Below are positions 22,152 through 29,453 of a stretch of DNA of 33,006 nucleotides, piece by piece. Source of the DNA: Actinomadura rubrisoli (GTDB lineage Bacteria; Actinomycetota; Actinomycetes; Streptosporangiales; Streptosporangiaceae). The position numbers were made by a program, and so were the translations under genes. Location of the stretch: assembly GCF_004349215.1 (NCBI RefSeq), contig NZ_SMKU01000066.1:1-33006 (forward strand), given 5' to 3'. Position 1 is the stretch's first letter. Each line of letters begins with the position of its first letter. A model generated the notes under the pieces. It was not told the origin of the DNA. It did not search any database and saw nothing but the letters and a program-made list of their open reading frames with translations.

Positions 22152-23172
22152 TCTGCTCGATGAACAGGCCCGCCAGCGCGTGCTGGCCGTTGACGGTCGG
22201 GTGGTAGCTGCGCGGCTCGGCCTGCAGCGCGGACAGGTTCACCGCCAGGCCGTTCATGTACGGGTCCGAGCTGCCGACCTCGTGCCCGGCGAACGCGCTG
22301 TAGGCGTCGACGAACTCCACGCTGCCCTGGCCGCGCCTGGCCACGATCCGCGCGTCCGCCTCCGCGGCCGTCTGCCGGATCAGCTGGCCCAGCTCGTACG
22401 CCCGCGCGTTCAGCCACTGCTGCTCGGACACGCTGAGGTTGTCGCCGCCGGTCCCCTTCACCTCGGAGAACGCCTTCGGGTAGCCCATCAGGACGATCCG
22501 GGCGTGCGGGGCGCGCGCGTGGATCTTGTCGATCAGGTCGGGCAGGTCGCGGCGCAGGTCGGCCATCCGCCCGGCGATGTCGTTGCCCTGCTCGGTGCAG
22601 CTCTTGCTCCACGGCAGCTTCACCACGCAGCCCGCGAGCACCTTGGAGAACCCGACGTCGTTGCCGCCGACGCTGAGCGTCACCAGGCTCGTGTCGGCGC
22701 CGACGCGGCCGAGCTGCGGGGGCTCCCCGTGCCGTCCGGTCAGGAAGTCGGACGTGGTGGCGCCGGAGCAGGCCCAGAACGCGCTGCCCTTCGGGAACGG
22801 GAACGCCTTGGCCACCTCGTTGTAGTACGCCTTCGACGTGCGGTGGCAGCGGTCGAGCGGATTCTGGTCGCCCACCGACGCCTCGGCCCCGACGCCCGCC
22901 GAGTACGAGTCGCCCAGCGCCGCGTACGAGCCCCTGGTCGCCGCCTGGACCGCGGTGAGCGGCCTCCCGGGCGCCGCCACCGGGTCGGCGCGGACCTCCG
23001 GCTCGGGCCCGCGCTCGCGGCAGCCGGCCCCGAACACCTCGCACCGGACGGCGGGCATCGCCACCAGCGGGACGATCGCCAGAGCCACCAGCCCCACCAG
23101 GACGACGACGGCCACACCCCGCTCGCCGAGACGCTCACGCACCGATCGCAGCCAAGACCCCGGACTCGTCAT
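22120..23172 (-). CDS. SGNH/GDSL-family esterase or lipase, membrane-anchored or secreted
   Basis: 350 residues. A hydrophobic N-terminal segment (VAVVVLVGLVALAIVPLVA, about 20-38) after several Arg residues acts as signal sequence or anchor. The catalytic domain starts YAALGDSYSAGVGA (block I, Ser89), then LSVGGNDVGFS (block III) and RSYHPTVNGQ (block V His). Cysteines in DRCHRTSKAYY, WACSGATTSD, GCV and SCTEQ could form disulphides as in secreted actinobacterial lipases of this family. Substrate is unknown. Two adjacent ATGs exist; 23172 is preferred because GGAGG lies six bases upstream. Its 3' end overlaps the tetR gene. Confidence 0.9.
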   Translation of the reverse strand: MTSPGSWLRSVRERLGERGVAVVVLVGLVALAIVPLVAMPAVRCEVFGAGCRERGPEPEVRADPVAAPGRPLTAVQAATRGSYAALGDSYSAGVGAEASVGDQNPLDRCHRTSKAYYNEVAKAFPFPKGSAFWACSGATTSDFLTGRHGEPPQLGRVGADTSLVTLSVGGNDVGFSKVLAGCVVKLPWSKSCTEQGNDIAGRMADLRRDLPDLIDKIHARAPHARIVLMGYPKAFSEVKGTGGDNLSVSEQQWLNARAYELGQLIRQTAAEADARIVARRGQGSVEFVDAYSAFAGHEVGSSDPYMNGLAVNLSALQAEPRSYHPTVNGQHALAGLFIEQIRKGPGRPVS

Positions 23173-23205
23173 CATCCTCCTCCGGCTCCATGAGGCAGAC
23201 GTCCA

Positions 23206-23223
23206 GGAACCCTCCCGGGTTCC
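23206..23223 (-). terminator. Hairpin between the GNAT gene and the SGNH gene
   Basis: Read on the minus strand, GGAACCC-ggga-GGGTTCC is a perfect 7-bp stem in the 56-base gap between two co-directional genes. It could end the GNAT transcript or fold in the leader of the SGNH mRNA. Confidence 0.4.
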
Positions 23224-23228
23224 CGCCT

Positions 23229-23756
23229 TTACAAAGTAGAGCGAGCGTTCGCGGCGGACCGGGAGGTGGGCGCCCACATGACCAGTCTCGGGCCCAGGGC
23301 GTGGAGGCCGCCTTCGATCTCGTCGTTCCAGTGGGACCGGATGCCGGGGCCCCACTGGTCCTCGGGGAGCTCGGCGAATCCGTGCGCGGCGTACCAGGGG
23401 GCGTTCCAGCGGACGTTCCGGAAGGTCAGCAGGCTCACGCCCGGCGAGCCAGCCGCCGCGGCCCGGTCCCGGACGGCCCGCAGGAGGCGGACGCCGATGC
23501 CCCGGCCCATCAGGTCGGCGCGGACCGCGATCTGCTCCAGGTGCACGGCGCCGTCCAGCGGCTCGACGGCCGCGAACCCGACCGGCGGATCGCCGGCCAC
23601 GATGATCTCCGCGGCGTCCTCGATCATCTTCTCGATCACCGTCGGGCCGGGCGGGAACACGATCCCGGCGGCGGCGAACACCTCGTCCGCCGAGTTCTCG
23701 ATCGCGGGCAGGCCCGCCATGTCCGCGGGCCCCGCCGGGCGCACTTCGACCTCCAT
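23229..23756 (-). CDS. GNAT-family N-acetyltransferase
   Basis: 175 residues, single GNAT domain: VEVRPAGPADMAGLPAIENS at the start, LEQIAVRADLMGRGIGVRLL as strand 4 plus the acetyl-CoA loop (GRGIG), and LLTFRNVRWNAPWYAAHGF as the C-terminal motif. WYAAHGF followed by a variable arm resembles small-molecule or amino-acid acetyltransferases; the acceptor is not predictable. ATG 23756 was chosen because TACGAT lies six bases upstream, as in other leaderless genes here; the open frame runs on to 23813. It lies between the response regulator gene and the SGNH gene on the same strand. Confidence 0.9.
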   Translation of the reverse strand: MEVEVRPAGPADMAGLPAIENSADEVFAAAGIVFPPGPTVIEKMIEDAAEIIVAGDPPVGFAAVEPLDGAVHLEQIAVRADLMGRGIGVRLLRAVRDRAAAAGSPGVSLLTFRNVRWNAPWYAAHGFAELPEDQWGPGIRSHWNDEIEGGLHALGPRLVMWAPTSRSAANARSTL

Positions 23757-23762
23757 GCCGCG

Positions 23763-23768
23763 ATCGTA
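23763..23768 (-). promoter_or_regulatory. -10 box of a leaderless GNAT transcript
   Basis: On the minus strand TACGAT, six bases (cgcggc) and then ATG. No Shine-Dalgarno is present. Confidence 0.5.
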
Positions 23769-23809
23769 GGACGCCGCGCGGCCCCGGCCGAACCCGTCCC
23801 GGGCGGGGG

Positions 23810-24460
23810 TCACCGGGAGGCGCCCGGGCGCTGGAGGAGGCCGCGTTCCATCGCCACCACCACCGCGTGCGTGCGGTCGCTGACGTCGAGCTTGGCGAAC
23901 ACGCGCAGGAGGTGCGTCTTGACCGTCGCCTCGGCGATGACGAGCCGTTTGCCGATGTCGGCGTTGGACAGGCCGTCCGCGACCGCGTTCAGCACGTCCA
24001 CCTCCCGGGCGGTCAGCGGCACCTGCGCGGGCCGCCGCATGCGGGCGACGAGCCGCTCCGCGACCCGCGGGGCCAGGACGGTCTCGCCCCGCGCCGCCGA
24101 CCGGATCGCGTCGGCGAGCTGCTCGCGGGTGGTGTCCTTGAGCAGGTAGCCGACGGCGCCGGCCTCGATCGCGCGCTCGATCTCGGCGTCGGTGTCGTAG
24201 GTGGTGAGGATCAGCACGCGGGTCCCCGTCCCGCCCCCGGCGATCCGGGCGGTGGCCGACACCCCGTCCAGGACGGGCATCCGCAGGTCGATCAGCGCCA
24301 CGTCGGGCGCGAGGCGCTCCACGAGCTCGACCGCCTCGCGGCCGTCGCCCGCCTCGCCGACGATCTCGATGCCGGGCTCGGGGGCCAGCAGGGCGACCAC
24401 GCCCGCGCGCATCACGCTGTGGTCGTCCACCACGATCACGCGGAGCCTGCCATCGGTCAT
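23810..24460 (-). CDS. NarL/FixJ-type response regulator (receiver plus LuxR HTH)
   Basis: 216 residues. The receiver domain shows the acidic pair Asp12-Asp13 (VVDDHSVMRAGV), the phosphorylation site Asp58 in LIDLRMPVLDG, Thr in ILTTYDTD and the conserved Lys in YLLKD. A LuxR helix-turn-helix covers about 148-210: PLTAREVDVLNAVADGLSNA, DIGKRLVIAEATVKTHL. Its start overlaps the stop of the kinase gene (ATGA), so it is the cognate partner of that kinase. Within this operon its likely targets include the MMPL exporter promoter. Confidence 0.95.
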   Translation of the reverse strand: MTDGRLRVIVVDDHSVMRAGVVALLAPEPGIEIVGEAGDGREAVELVERLAPDVALIDLRMPVLDGVSATARIAGGGTGTRVLILTTYDTDAEIERAIEAGAVGYLLKDTTREQLADAIRSAARGETVLAPRVAERLVARMRRPAQVPLTAREVDVLNAVADGLSNADIGKRLVIAEATVKTHLLRVFAKLDVSDRTHAVVVAMERGLLQRPGASR

Positions 24461-25629
24461 GTCGCCACCTGGCCGTTCATGGGGATCATGGCGAGGACAC
24501 GGGTGCCGTCGCCGATGGAGCTGGTCACGGTGAGCTCCCCGCCGAGCTCGGCGAGCCGGCGGCGCATGCCGTCCAGCCCGAAGCCGCGGGACTCCCCCAC
24601 CGCGAAGCCGCGGCCGTCGTCGGTGATCTCCAGCTCGACGCCGTGCGGATGCCGTTCCAGGACGACGCCGACCGCGGCGGCGCCCGCGTGCTTGCGGACG
24701 TTGGCGAGGGACTCCTGGGCGCAGCGCAGGAGCGCGATGCGGGTCGGCCGGTCGCAGTCGACGTCGGGCAGGTCGGCGCTGACGGCGATGCCGGTGTCCT
24801 CGGCGAACCGGTCGAGGGTGCGGCGGAGCGTCCGCGCGATGGAGGCGGGGGCCACGCCGCTCTGCGGGACGGAGCCGACCAGCACGCGCGCCTCCGTGAA
24901 GTTCTCCCGCGCGGTCTGCTCGATCGATCTCAGCTGCTTGGCGCTCTTGCCGGGGTCGGTGTCCAGGCCGGCGCGGGCCGCCTCCGCCAGGACGATGATG
25001 GACGCGAAGCCCTGCGCGAGCGTGTCGTGGATCTCCCGCGCGAGCCGCTCCCGCTCGTCCGAGGCCCCCTGGCGCCGGTGCGCCTCGGCCAGCCGGCTCC
25101 GCGTCGCCTCCAGCTCGGCGCTCAGCCGGGCGGCGCGCTCCTCGCTCTGCTCGGCGAACCAGTGGGCGCCGAGCCCGAGGAGCACGCCTCCCGCGCAGCC
25201 GATCACGGTGAACACGGCGTTGCCGGTCAGGTCCGCGTGCCGGATCGCGGCGCCGATCAGCGTCGCGGCGCCGCCCGCGACGGTCAGGATGATCGAGCGC
25301 CGCGGGCTCCGGGCCAGGATCCAGAAGTGCGGCAGCGACACGATGTACAGCGCCGCGCCGCCGCTGCGCAGATAGGCGATCGCGCCGAGGCCGGCGAGCA
25401 GCGCGCCCAGGAAGGCGGACGGACGGACGACGGGGTTGCGGGGGAAGATCTTCAGGACGGCGAAGCAGAGCGCGAGGGCGGCCGGCAGCGCCAGCGCCCA
25501 GTACCTCAGCGCGCCGGGGTCGTCCAGCGCGGCGATGATGTTGGGCACGGGGCCGAACACCACCCAGAGGACGGAGTACCACCCCAGCAGTACCTGGAAC
25601 CGGTCGCCCGGCCGCACCCGCTCGTCCAT
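24457..25629 (-). CDS. DesK/NarX-like sensor histidine kinase
   Basis: 390 residues. About the first 150 contain five or so membrane helices (for example VLLGWYSVLWVVFGPVPNII, YWALALPAALALCFAVLKIF, AVFTVIGCAGGVLLGLGAHW) without a large external loop, so it probably senses the membrane or something within it. A short coiled coil leads to the HisKA_3 motif RLAREIHDTLAQGFASIIV (His201). The ATPase domain has CAQESLANVRKHAGA (N box), ITDDGRGF and GFGLDGMRRRLAELGGEL (G boxes). It lies five bases after the MMPL gene and overlaps the response regulator gene. Confidence 0.94.
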   Translation of the reverse strand: MDERVRPGDRFQVLLGWYSVLWVVFGPVPNIIAALDDPGALRYWALALPAALALCFAVLKIFPRNPVVRPSAFLGALLAGLGAIAYLRSGGAALYIVSLPHFWILARSPRRSIILTVAGGAATLIGAAIRHADLTGNAVFTVIGCAGGVLLGLGAHWFAEQSEERAARLSAELEATRSRLAEAHRRQGASDERERLAREIHDTLAQGFASIIVLAEAARAGLDTDPGKSAKQLRSIEQTARENFTEARVLVGSVPQSGVAPASIARTLRRTLDRFAEDTGIAVSADLPDVDCDRPTRIALLRCAQESLANVRKHAGAAAVGVVLERHPHGVELEITDDGRGFAVGESRGFGLDGMRRRLAELGGELTVTSSIGDGTRVLAMIPMNGQVAT

Positions 25630-25634
25630 GCCGG

Positions 25635-27872
25635 TCAGCCTACTTTTTCGAGCGGCCGGCCGGCCCCTTCGAGGGCCCGCCGCACGCTCCGCGACGGCCA
25701 CCAGACCCGGTCGCCCGCCAGCAGCATCAGCGCGGGCAGGATCATGATCCGGATGACGGCGGCGTCCAGCAGCACGGCCACCGCGAGGCTGAAGCCCATC
25801 TGCTTCATCTCGATGATGTGCAGGAACACGAAGCTGGCGAACACCGTCACCATCACGAACGCGGCGCTCGTCACCACTGCGGCCGACCCGCCGACGCCGT
25901 CCAGCACGGCCTGCCGGGTCGGCACGCCGCGCAGCGCGGCCTCCCGGATCCGGCTGATCACGAACACCTGGTAGTCCATCGACAGGCCGAACAGGATCAC
26001 GAACAGCAGCAGCGGCACCCGCGAGCCGATCGACCCGGTCGAGGTGAAGTCGAGCAGCCGCTCCGCCCACGTCCCTTGGAAGACCACCACCAGCACGCCC
26101 AGCGACGCGCCGGCCGACAGCAGGTTCAGCACCACCCCGACCAGGCCGAGGACCACGGACCGGAACGCCTGCACCGTCATCGCGAACGTCACCAGCAGCA
26201 GCGTCCCGATGATCAGCGGCAGCTTCCGCTTCTGATGCTCGGGATAGTCGGCGTAACGGGCGACGTCCCCGGTCACCGCGACGTCGACGCCGAGCCGGCC
26301 GACCGTCGCCGGGACATAGTCGTTTCGAACGTCCTTGAGCGACGTCCGCGCCGCCTTCGTGCTCACATAGTGCGGGACGGGCAGCTCCAGCAGGCTGATC
26401 CGCCCGTCGTGCGAGGCACGCAGCTCGGCCGTCCCCGTCAGGCGCGGGTCGCGCTCGGCCCGCCGCGCCAGCTCCCGCAGCGCGCCGGCGACCTCGTCCG
26501 CGCGTCCCGGCTCGGCCCGGACGACGATCTGGTGCATGGCCTTCAGCTCGGGGAAAGCGGCGGTCAGCCGGTCGTAGGTCTGCATGGCGGGAATGGCGCG
26601 CGGGTGGGTCTCCCGTCCCATGTCGGTCAGGTTGAGGCCGAGCAGGGGCAGCGCCAGCGCGATCATCGCGAGCACCGACACGGCCAGCGTCGCGGCGGGG
26701 TGCCTGCTCGTCGGCCGCAGCATGGCCGCCGTGATCCGTCCGGTGCCCGTCCGGCGGGCGGCGCCGCGCCCCTGGACGGTCCTGCCCTGCCGCGCGGTCT
26801 TGCCCTGCCGCGCGGTCTTGCCCTGCCGCGCGGCCCGTTCGGCCTTGCGCGCCGCGCGGCGCTCGGCCCGTGCGCCGAGCTTGGCCAGCAGCGCGGGCAG
26901 GACGGTCAGCGAACTCGCCACCGCGACCAGCGTGACGAGGATCGCTCCCGTGGCGATCGAGGAGAAGATGACGTCGTCCGCCAGGTACAGCGTCGCGCTC
27001 GACACCGCGACCGCGAGCCCGGACACCACCACGGCCCGTCCCGAGGTGGCCGCCGCCAGCTCCACCACCGCCTGCGGGCTGAGCCGGCCCTGGGCGCGCG
27101 CCCGCTCCTCCCGCTCCCGCTTGAGGTAGAAGAGGGTGTAGTCCACGCCGACCGCCATGCCGATCAGCAGGATGACGTTGGTGCCGACCCCCGCGTCCGG
27201 GAAGACGTGCGAGGCCAGCATCGACAGGCCCACGGACGCCGCGATGGACGACAGCGCCAGCAGCAGCGGCACCACCGCGAGCCCCAGCGACCCGAACACC
27301 AGGAGCAGCGTCAGCAGCGTGACCGGCAGCGCGATCACCTCGGTGCGCGACAGGTCCTCGCCCCGCAGCTCCTCCACGCCCTTGCTGACGGACGGCGCGC
27401 CGGTCTCCTCCACCCGCAGCCCCGGATGGGCGGCCTGCACCTGCGCGGTCTGCGCCCGCAGCGGCTCGACGTGCTTCCTGCCTTCGAGTTCGGGCCCTCG
27501 CAAGGTCACATCGACCCGGACGGCCCTGCCGTCCGCCGACCGCACCGGAGCCCCGACCGACTCGACCTCGGGGAGCCGCTTCATCCGTCCGCTGATGTCC
27601 TGGGCGGCCGCGTCCATGCCGCCGGACGCCTGGACTCCGTCCTTGCCGGAGATGAGCACCCGCTCCACGGGCTTCTGCTGCAGCCCGCCCTCGGCCGCCA
27701 TCGCCTCCGCCCGTCCGGCCTCGCCGACCCGGAAGTCGGCCGTCCCGGCGGGGTGACCGCCGACCGATAGGCCCACGCCGAGGCACATCGCGACGAACAG
27801 GAACCACCCCGCGATGGCGCGCCAGGGATGCCCGGCACTCCATCGGGCCATTCGCACAGTGAGGTTTCTCAT
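25635..27872 (-). CDS. MMPL-family (RND superfamily) membrane transporter
   Basis: 745 residues in the twofold RND arrangement. There is a first helix (WRAIAGWFLFVAMCLGVGLS), a large external domain up to about residue 180, and a five-helix bundle including GVGTNVILLIGMAVGVDYTLFYLKRERE. A cytoplasmic linker, a second first helix (ATLAVSVLAMIALALPLLGL), a second external domain and a second bundle with LFVILFGLSMDYQVFVISRIRE follow. Both GxxxDY motifs of the proton relay are present. MMPL proteins export lipids or toxic small molecules; the substrate here is unknown. The linker at about residues 345-375 holds repeats of GKTARQ. It is first in an operon with a two-component system, and a perfect 18-bp palindrome lies 60 bases upstream. 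Confidence 0.94.
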   Translation of the reverse strand: MRNLTVRMARWSAGHPWRAIAGWFLFVAMCLGVGLSVGGHPAGTADFRVGEAGRAEAMAAEGGLQQKPVERVLISGKDGVQASGGMDAAAQDISGRMKRLPEVESVGAPVRSADGRAVRVDVTLRGPELEGRKHVEPLRAQTAQVQAAHPGLRVEETGAPSVSKGVEELRGEDLSRTEVIALPVTLLTLLLVFGSLGLAVVPLLLALSSIAASVGLSMLASHVFPDAGVGTNVILLIGMAVGVDYTLFYLKREREERARAQGRLSPQAVVELAAATSGRAVVVSGLAVAVSSATLYLADDVIFSSIATGAILVTLVAVASSLTVLPALLAKLGARAERRAARKAERAARQGKTARQGKTARQGRTVQGRGAARRTGTGRITAAMLRPTSRHPAATLAVSVLAMIALALPLLGLNLTDMGRETHPRAIPAMQTYDRLTAAFPELKAMHQIVVRAEPGRADEVAGALRELARRAERDPRLTGTAELRASHDGRISLLELPVPHYVSTKAARTSLKDVRNDYVPATVGRLGVDVAVTGDVARYADYPEHQKRKLPLIIGTLLLVTFAMTVQAFRSVVLGLVGVVLNLLSAGASLGVLVVVFQGTWAERLLDFTSTGSIGSRVPLLLFVILFGLSMDYQVFVISRIREAALRGVPTRQAVLDGVGGSAAVVTSAAFVMVTVFASFVFLHIIEMKQMGFSLAVAVLLDAAVIRIMILPALMLLAGDRVWWPSRSVRRALEGAGRPLEKVG
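26783..26836 (-). repeat. 18-bp tandem repeat inside the MMPL gene
   Basis: Three in-frame copies of TGCCCTGCCGCGCGGTCT (plus strand; the last copy ends GGCCC instead of GGTCT) encode the basic hexapeptide unit GKTARQ. They lie in the cytoplasmic loop between the two halves of the transporter. Length variation between strains would be expected. Confidence 0.9.
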
Positions 27873-27931
27873 ACCGTCAATGCTGGTCAGCGGCCCGCCA
27901 CCGCCGACAGCCCCGACCGATTGAACCTCCC

Positions 27932-27949
27932 GTCCACCGATCGGTGGAC
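27932..27949. promoter_or_regulatory. 18-bp perfect palindrome between MMPL and phosphotransferase genes
   Basis: GTCCACCGATCGGTGGAC is fully symmetric. It lies 60 bases upstream of the MMPL start and 49 bases upstream of the phosphotransferase start, in the only divergent gap of this part. It is a plausible binding site for the NarL-type regulator of the operon or for an unlinked TetR protein. Confidence 0.55.
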
Positions 27950-27985
27950 CCCCGGGCCCCGGCGGCCGCCCCTGCAGGCGGTGAC

Positions 27986-27991
27986 TATCGT
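27986..27991 (+). promoter_or_regulatory. -10 box of a leaderless phosphotransferase transcript
   Basis: TATCGT is followed by six bases (gatctg) and ATG, with no Shine-Dalgarno. It is the clearest of the leaderless arrangements in the window. Confidence 0.6.
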
Positions 27992-27997
27992 GATCTG

Positions 27998-28897
27998 ATG
28001 ATCTACGTTGAGACGTCCCTGACCGACGGCATGCGGCGGGCGGCCGAGCGGGCGTGGGGGCGTGACCTCGGCGGACCCGCGGAGCGGCTGTTCGGCGGGG
28101 AGGAGTCCGCCGCGTACCGGATCGGCGACCTGGTGGTGCGCGTCGGCCCGGCCTGGCGGACGGACGCCGCGTCCGAGTGGGCCCACGGGGTCGCCCTGCA
28201 CGCCGCGGCGCTCATGCCGGAGGCGGTCGCCCCGCTGCGCGCACGCGACGGCGCCACGGTCGTCCGGGCCGAGGGGCGTCCCCTGTCGCTGTGGCCCCAT
28301 GTCGCGGGCGAGTGGCCCGACCCGGACGAGCCGGAGGTCCGTGTGGAGGGCGCGCGGCTCCTAGCCCGGCTGCACCGCGCGCTGGCCTCCTACGCCCCGC
28401 CGCCGCGTCCGGTCGCGTCCTTCGCCGAGCCGGGCCTGTACGGGGAGGGCCCCGTGGACGTGCCGGAGCTGGCCGACCCGGCCCTCGACCGGTGGCTGGC
28501 CGACTTCCATCGCCGCAACCCCGTCCGCCAGCCGGTGCACGGCGACTACTACGAGGGGAACACGCTCGCGCGGGACGGCCGGCTCGTGGCCGTCCTGGAC
28601 TGGGACGAGTCCTTCGTCACGACGCCCGAGTTCGAGGTGGCCTCGGCCGCCCTCGAATGGGCGGACGAGGACGCCGGCGCACCCGACCGGCGGCGCCGGT
28701 TCGTCGCCGACTACCACGAGGCGGGCGGGACGGCGGGCCCCATGGACGACGAGACCGTCGCCCAGCTGATCCGGCACCGCCTGCGCCGCGAGACCGCCTA
28801 CTTCCACGTGGCGCGGAAAAGGGGCGTCGAGCATGACGAGGACGACCTCGAATACCACAAGCGCCGCATGGAATCATTCTTCGACCTGAGGCCATAA
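27998..28897 (+). CDS. Aminoglycoside-phosphotransferase-family (APH-fold) kinase
   Basis: 299 residues with the APH/choline-kinase fold. The N-lobe has GEESAAYRIGDLVVRVGP. The catalytic loop is VHGDYYEGNTL (His181, Asp183, Asn188) and the metal-binding loop LVAVLDWDES. A C-terminal helical part ends RRETAYFHVARKRG. It phosphorylates a small hydroxylated molecule that cannot be predicted; antibiotic resistance should not be assumed, since many such proteins are metabolic. Start at ATG 27998, six bases after TATCGT, rather than at the ATG 54 bases earlier, which would lie across the promoter. Divergent from the MMPL gene. The next gene downstream is the lasso precursor, 430 bases away. Confidence 0.88.
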   Translation: MIYVETSLTDGMRRAAERAWGRDLGGPAERLFGGEESAAYRIGDLVVRVGPAWRTDAASEWAHGVALHAAALMPEAVAPLRARDGATVVRAEGRPLSLWPHVAGEWPDPDEPEVRVEGARLLARLHRALASYAPPPRPVASFAEPGLYGEGPVDVPELADPALDRWLADFHRRNPVRQPVHGDYYEGNTLARDGRLVAVLDWDESFVTTPEFEVASAALEWADEDAGAPDRRRRFVADYHEAGGTAGPMDDETVAQLIRHRLRRETAYFHVARKRGVEHDEDDLEYHKRRMESFFDLRP

Positions 28898-29327
28898 GCG
28901 GCCATCCGGCGTCCTCGATCATAAGGGCGGACGGAAAGGCCGACGGCGCCTCTCGCGCGCTTCTCCCCGGCCCGAATATTGGACCATCGAGGCCCGCCGC
29001 GATAAGCCATGAATTCGCACCAAGTCCCGTCGCCGAACGTCACGTCGCGGTACAGACACTGTTCGGCGCCGTCATTGAAACGTGTCCGCAGGGATAGGCC
29101 GAACGCCTTACCGGAAACCCCATACCAGGGAGAATGTTTACCTTATACCGATTTCTCCTCTTTGTACGCCCTTTCGATCATCCCGACCCCCGGAAGATCG
29201 GAAATGGACGGGGATGGCCAAGGACGCACCTGGATGTCATGCTTCACGCGTTTCGTATTTCGCGGTGATTCGCGGAAGGCGGAACACGGGAGATCTCCCC
29301 GGAAAACCCACGGCAAGAGGAGGAGAA
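28898..29327 (+). promoter_or_regulatory. Non-coding region upstream of the lasso precursor
   Basis: No gene is supported in these 430 bases, which are clearly AT-richer than their surroundings. The frame of the precursor is open for 82 codons upstream, but without family resemblance or a ribosome site. TTGGAC (28979-28984) with GATAAG 16 bases on is a weak promoter candidate. GCCGAAC (29032-29038) and GTTCGGC (29061-29067) form an inverted repeat, with another GCCGAAC at 29098. The last bases hold the ribosome site AGGAGG, five bases before the ATG. Confidence 0.4.
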
Positions 29328-29435
29328 ATGAAGAAGTACGAGACACCCGTCCTCGTGGCGGCCGGCTCCTTCCGCAAGGACACCGGCCTGCTTCAGCGCC
29401 ACGGCCGCGATCGTCTGATCCTCAGCAAGAACTGA
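29328..29435 (+). CDS. Lasso peptide precursor, citrulassin-like
   Basis: 35 residues. The leader carries the lasso consensus YxxPxLxxxGxFxxxT exactly as YETPVLVAAGSFRKDT, which is bound by the RRE protein; its Thr is at the usual penultimate position of the leader. Cleavage after Gly20 releases the core LLQRHGRDRLILSKN. Asp8 of the core can form the ring with the amino group of Leu1 (8-residue macrolactam), leaving a 7-residue tail. From memory, citrulassin A is LLGLAGNDRLVLSKN with Arg9 changed to citrulline, so positions 1, 2, 6, 8-10 and 12-15 match. The present ring is more basic (Arg4, His5, Arg7). A strong AGGAGG site precedes the ATG. The cyclase gene follows 18 bases downstream. Confidence 0.95.
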   Translation: MKKYETPVLVAAGSFRKDTGLLQRHGRDRLILSKN

Positions 29436-29453
29436 GCAAGGCGCTCACAGCCC

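Noticed and set aside
24457..27843. A single 1128-codon minus-strand frame that would fuse the histidine kinase to upstream coding
   Set aside because: The upstream 700 codons are an out-of-frame reading of the MMPL gene. The kinase begins at 25629, with its membrane helices right after that ATG.
27998..28897. Calling the APH-fold kinase an aminoglycoside resistance gene
   Set aside because: The catalytic loop only proves the kinase fold. There is no resistance-gene neighbour or subfamily signature that I can recognise.
29082..29435. A longer version of the lasso precursor (117 residues)
   Set aside because: The added residues have no lasso leader features, and the AGGAGG ribosome site five bases before ATG 29328 marks the real start.
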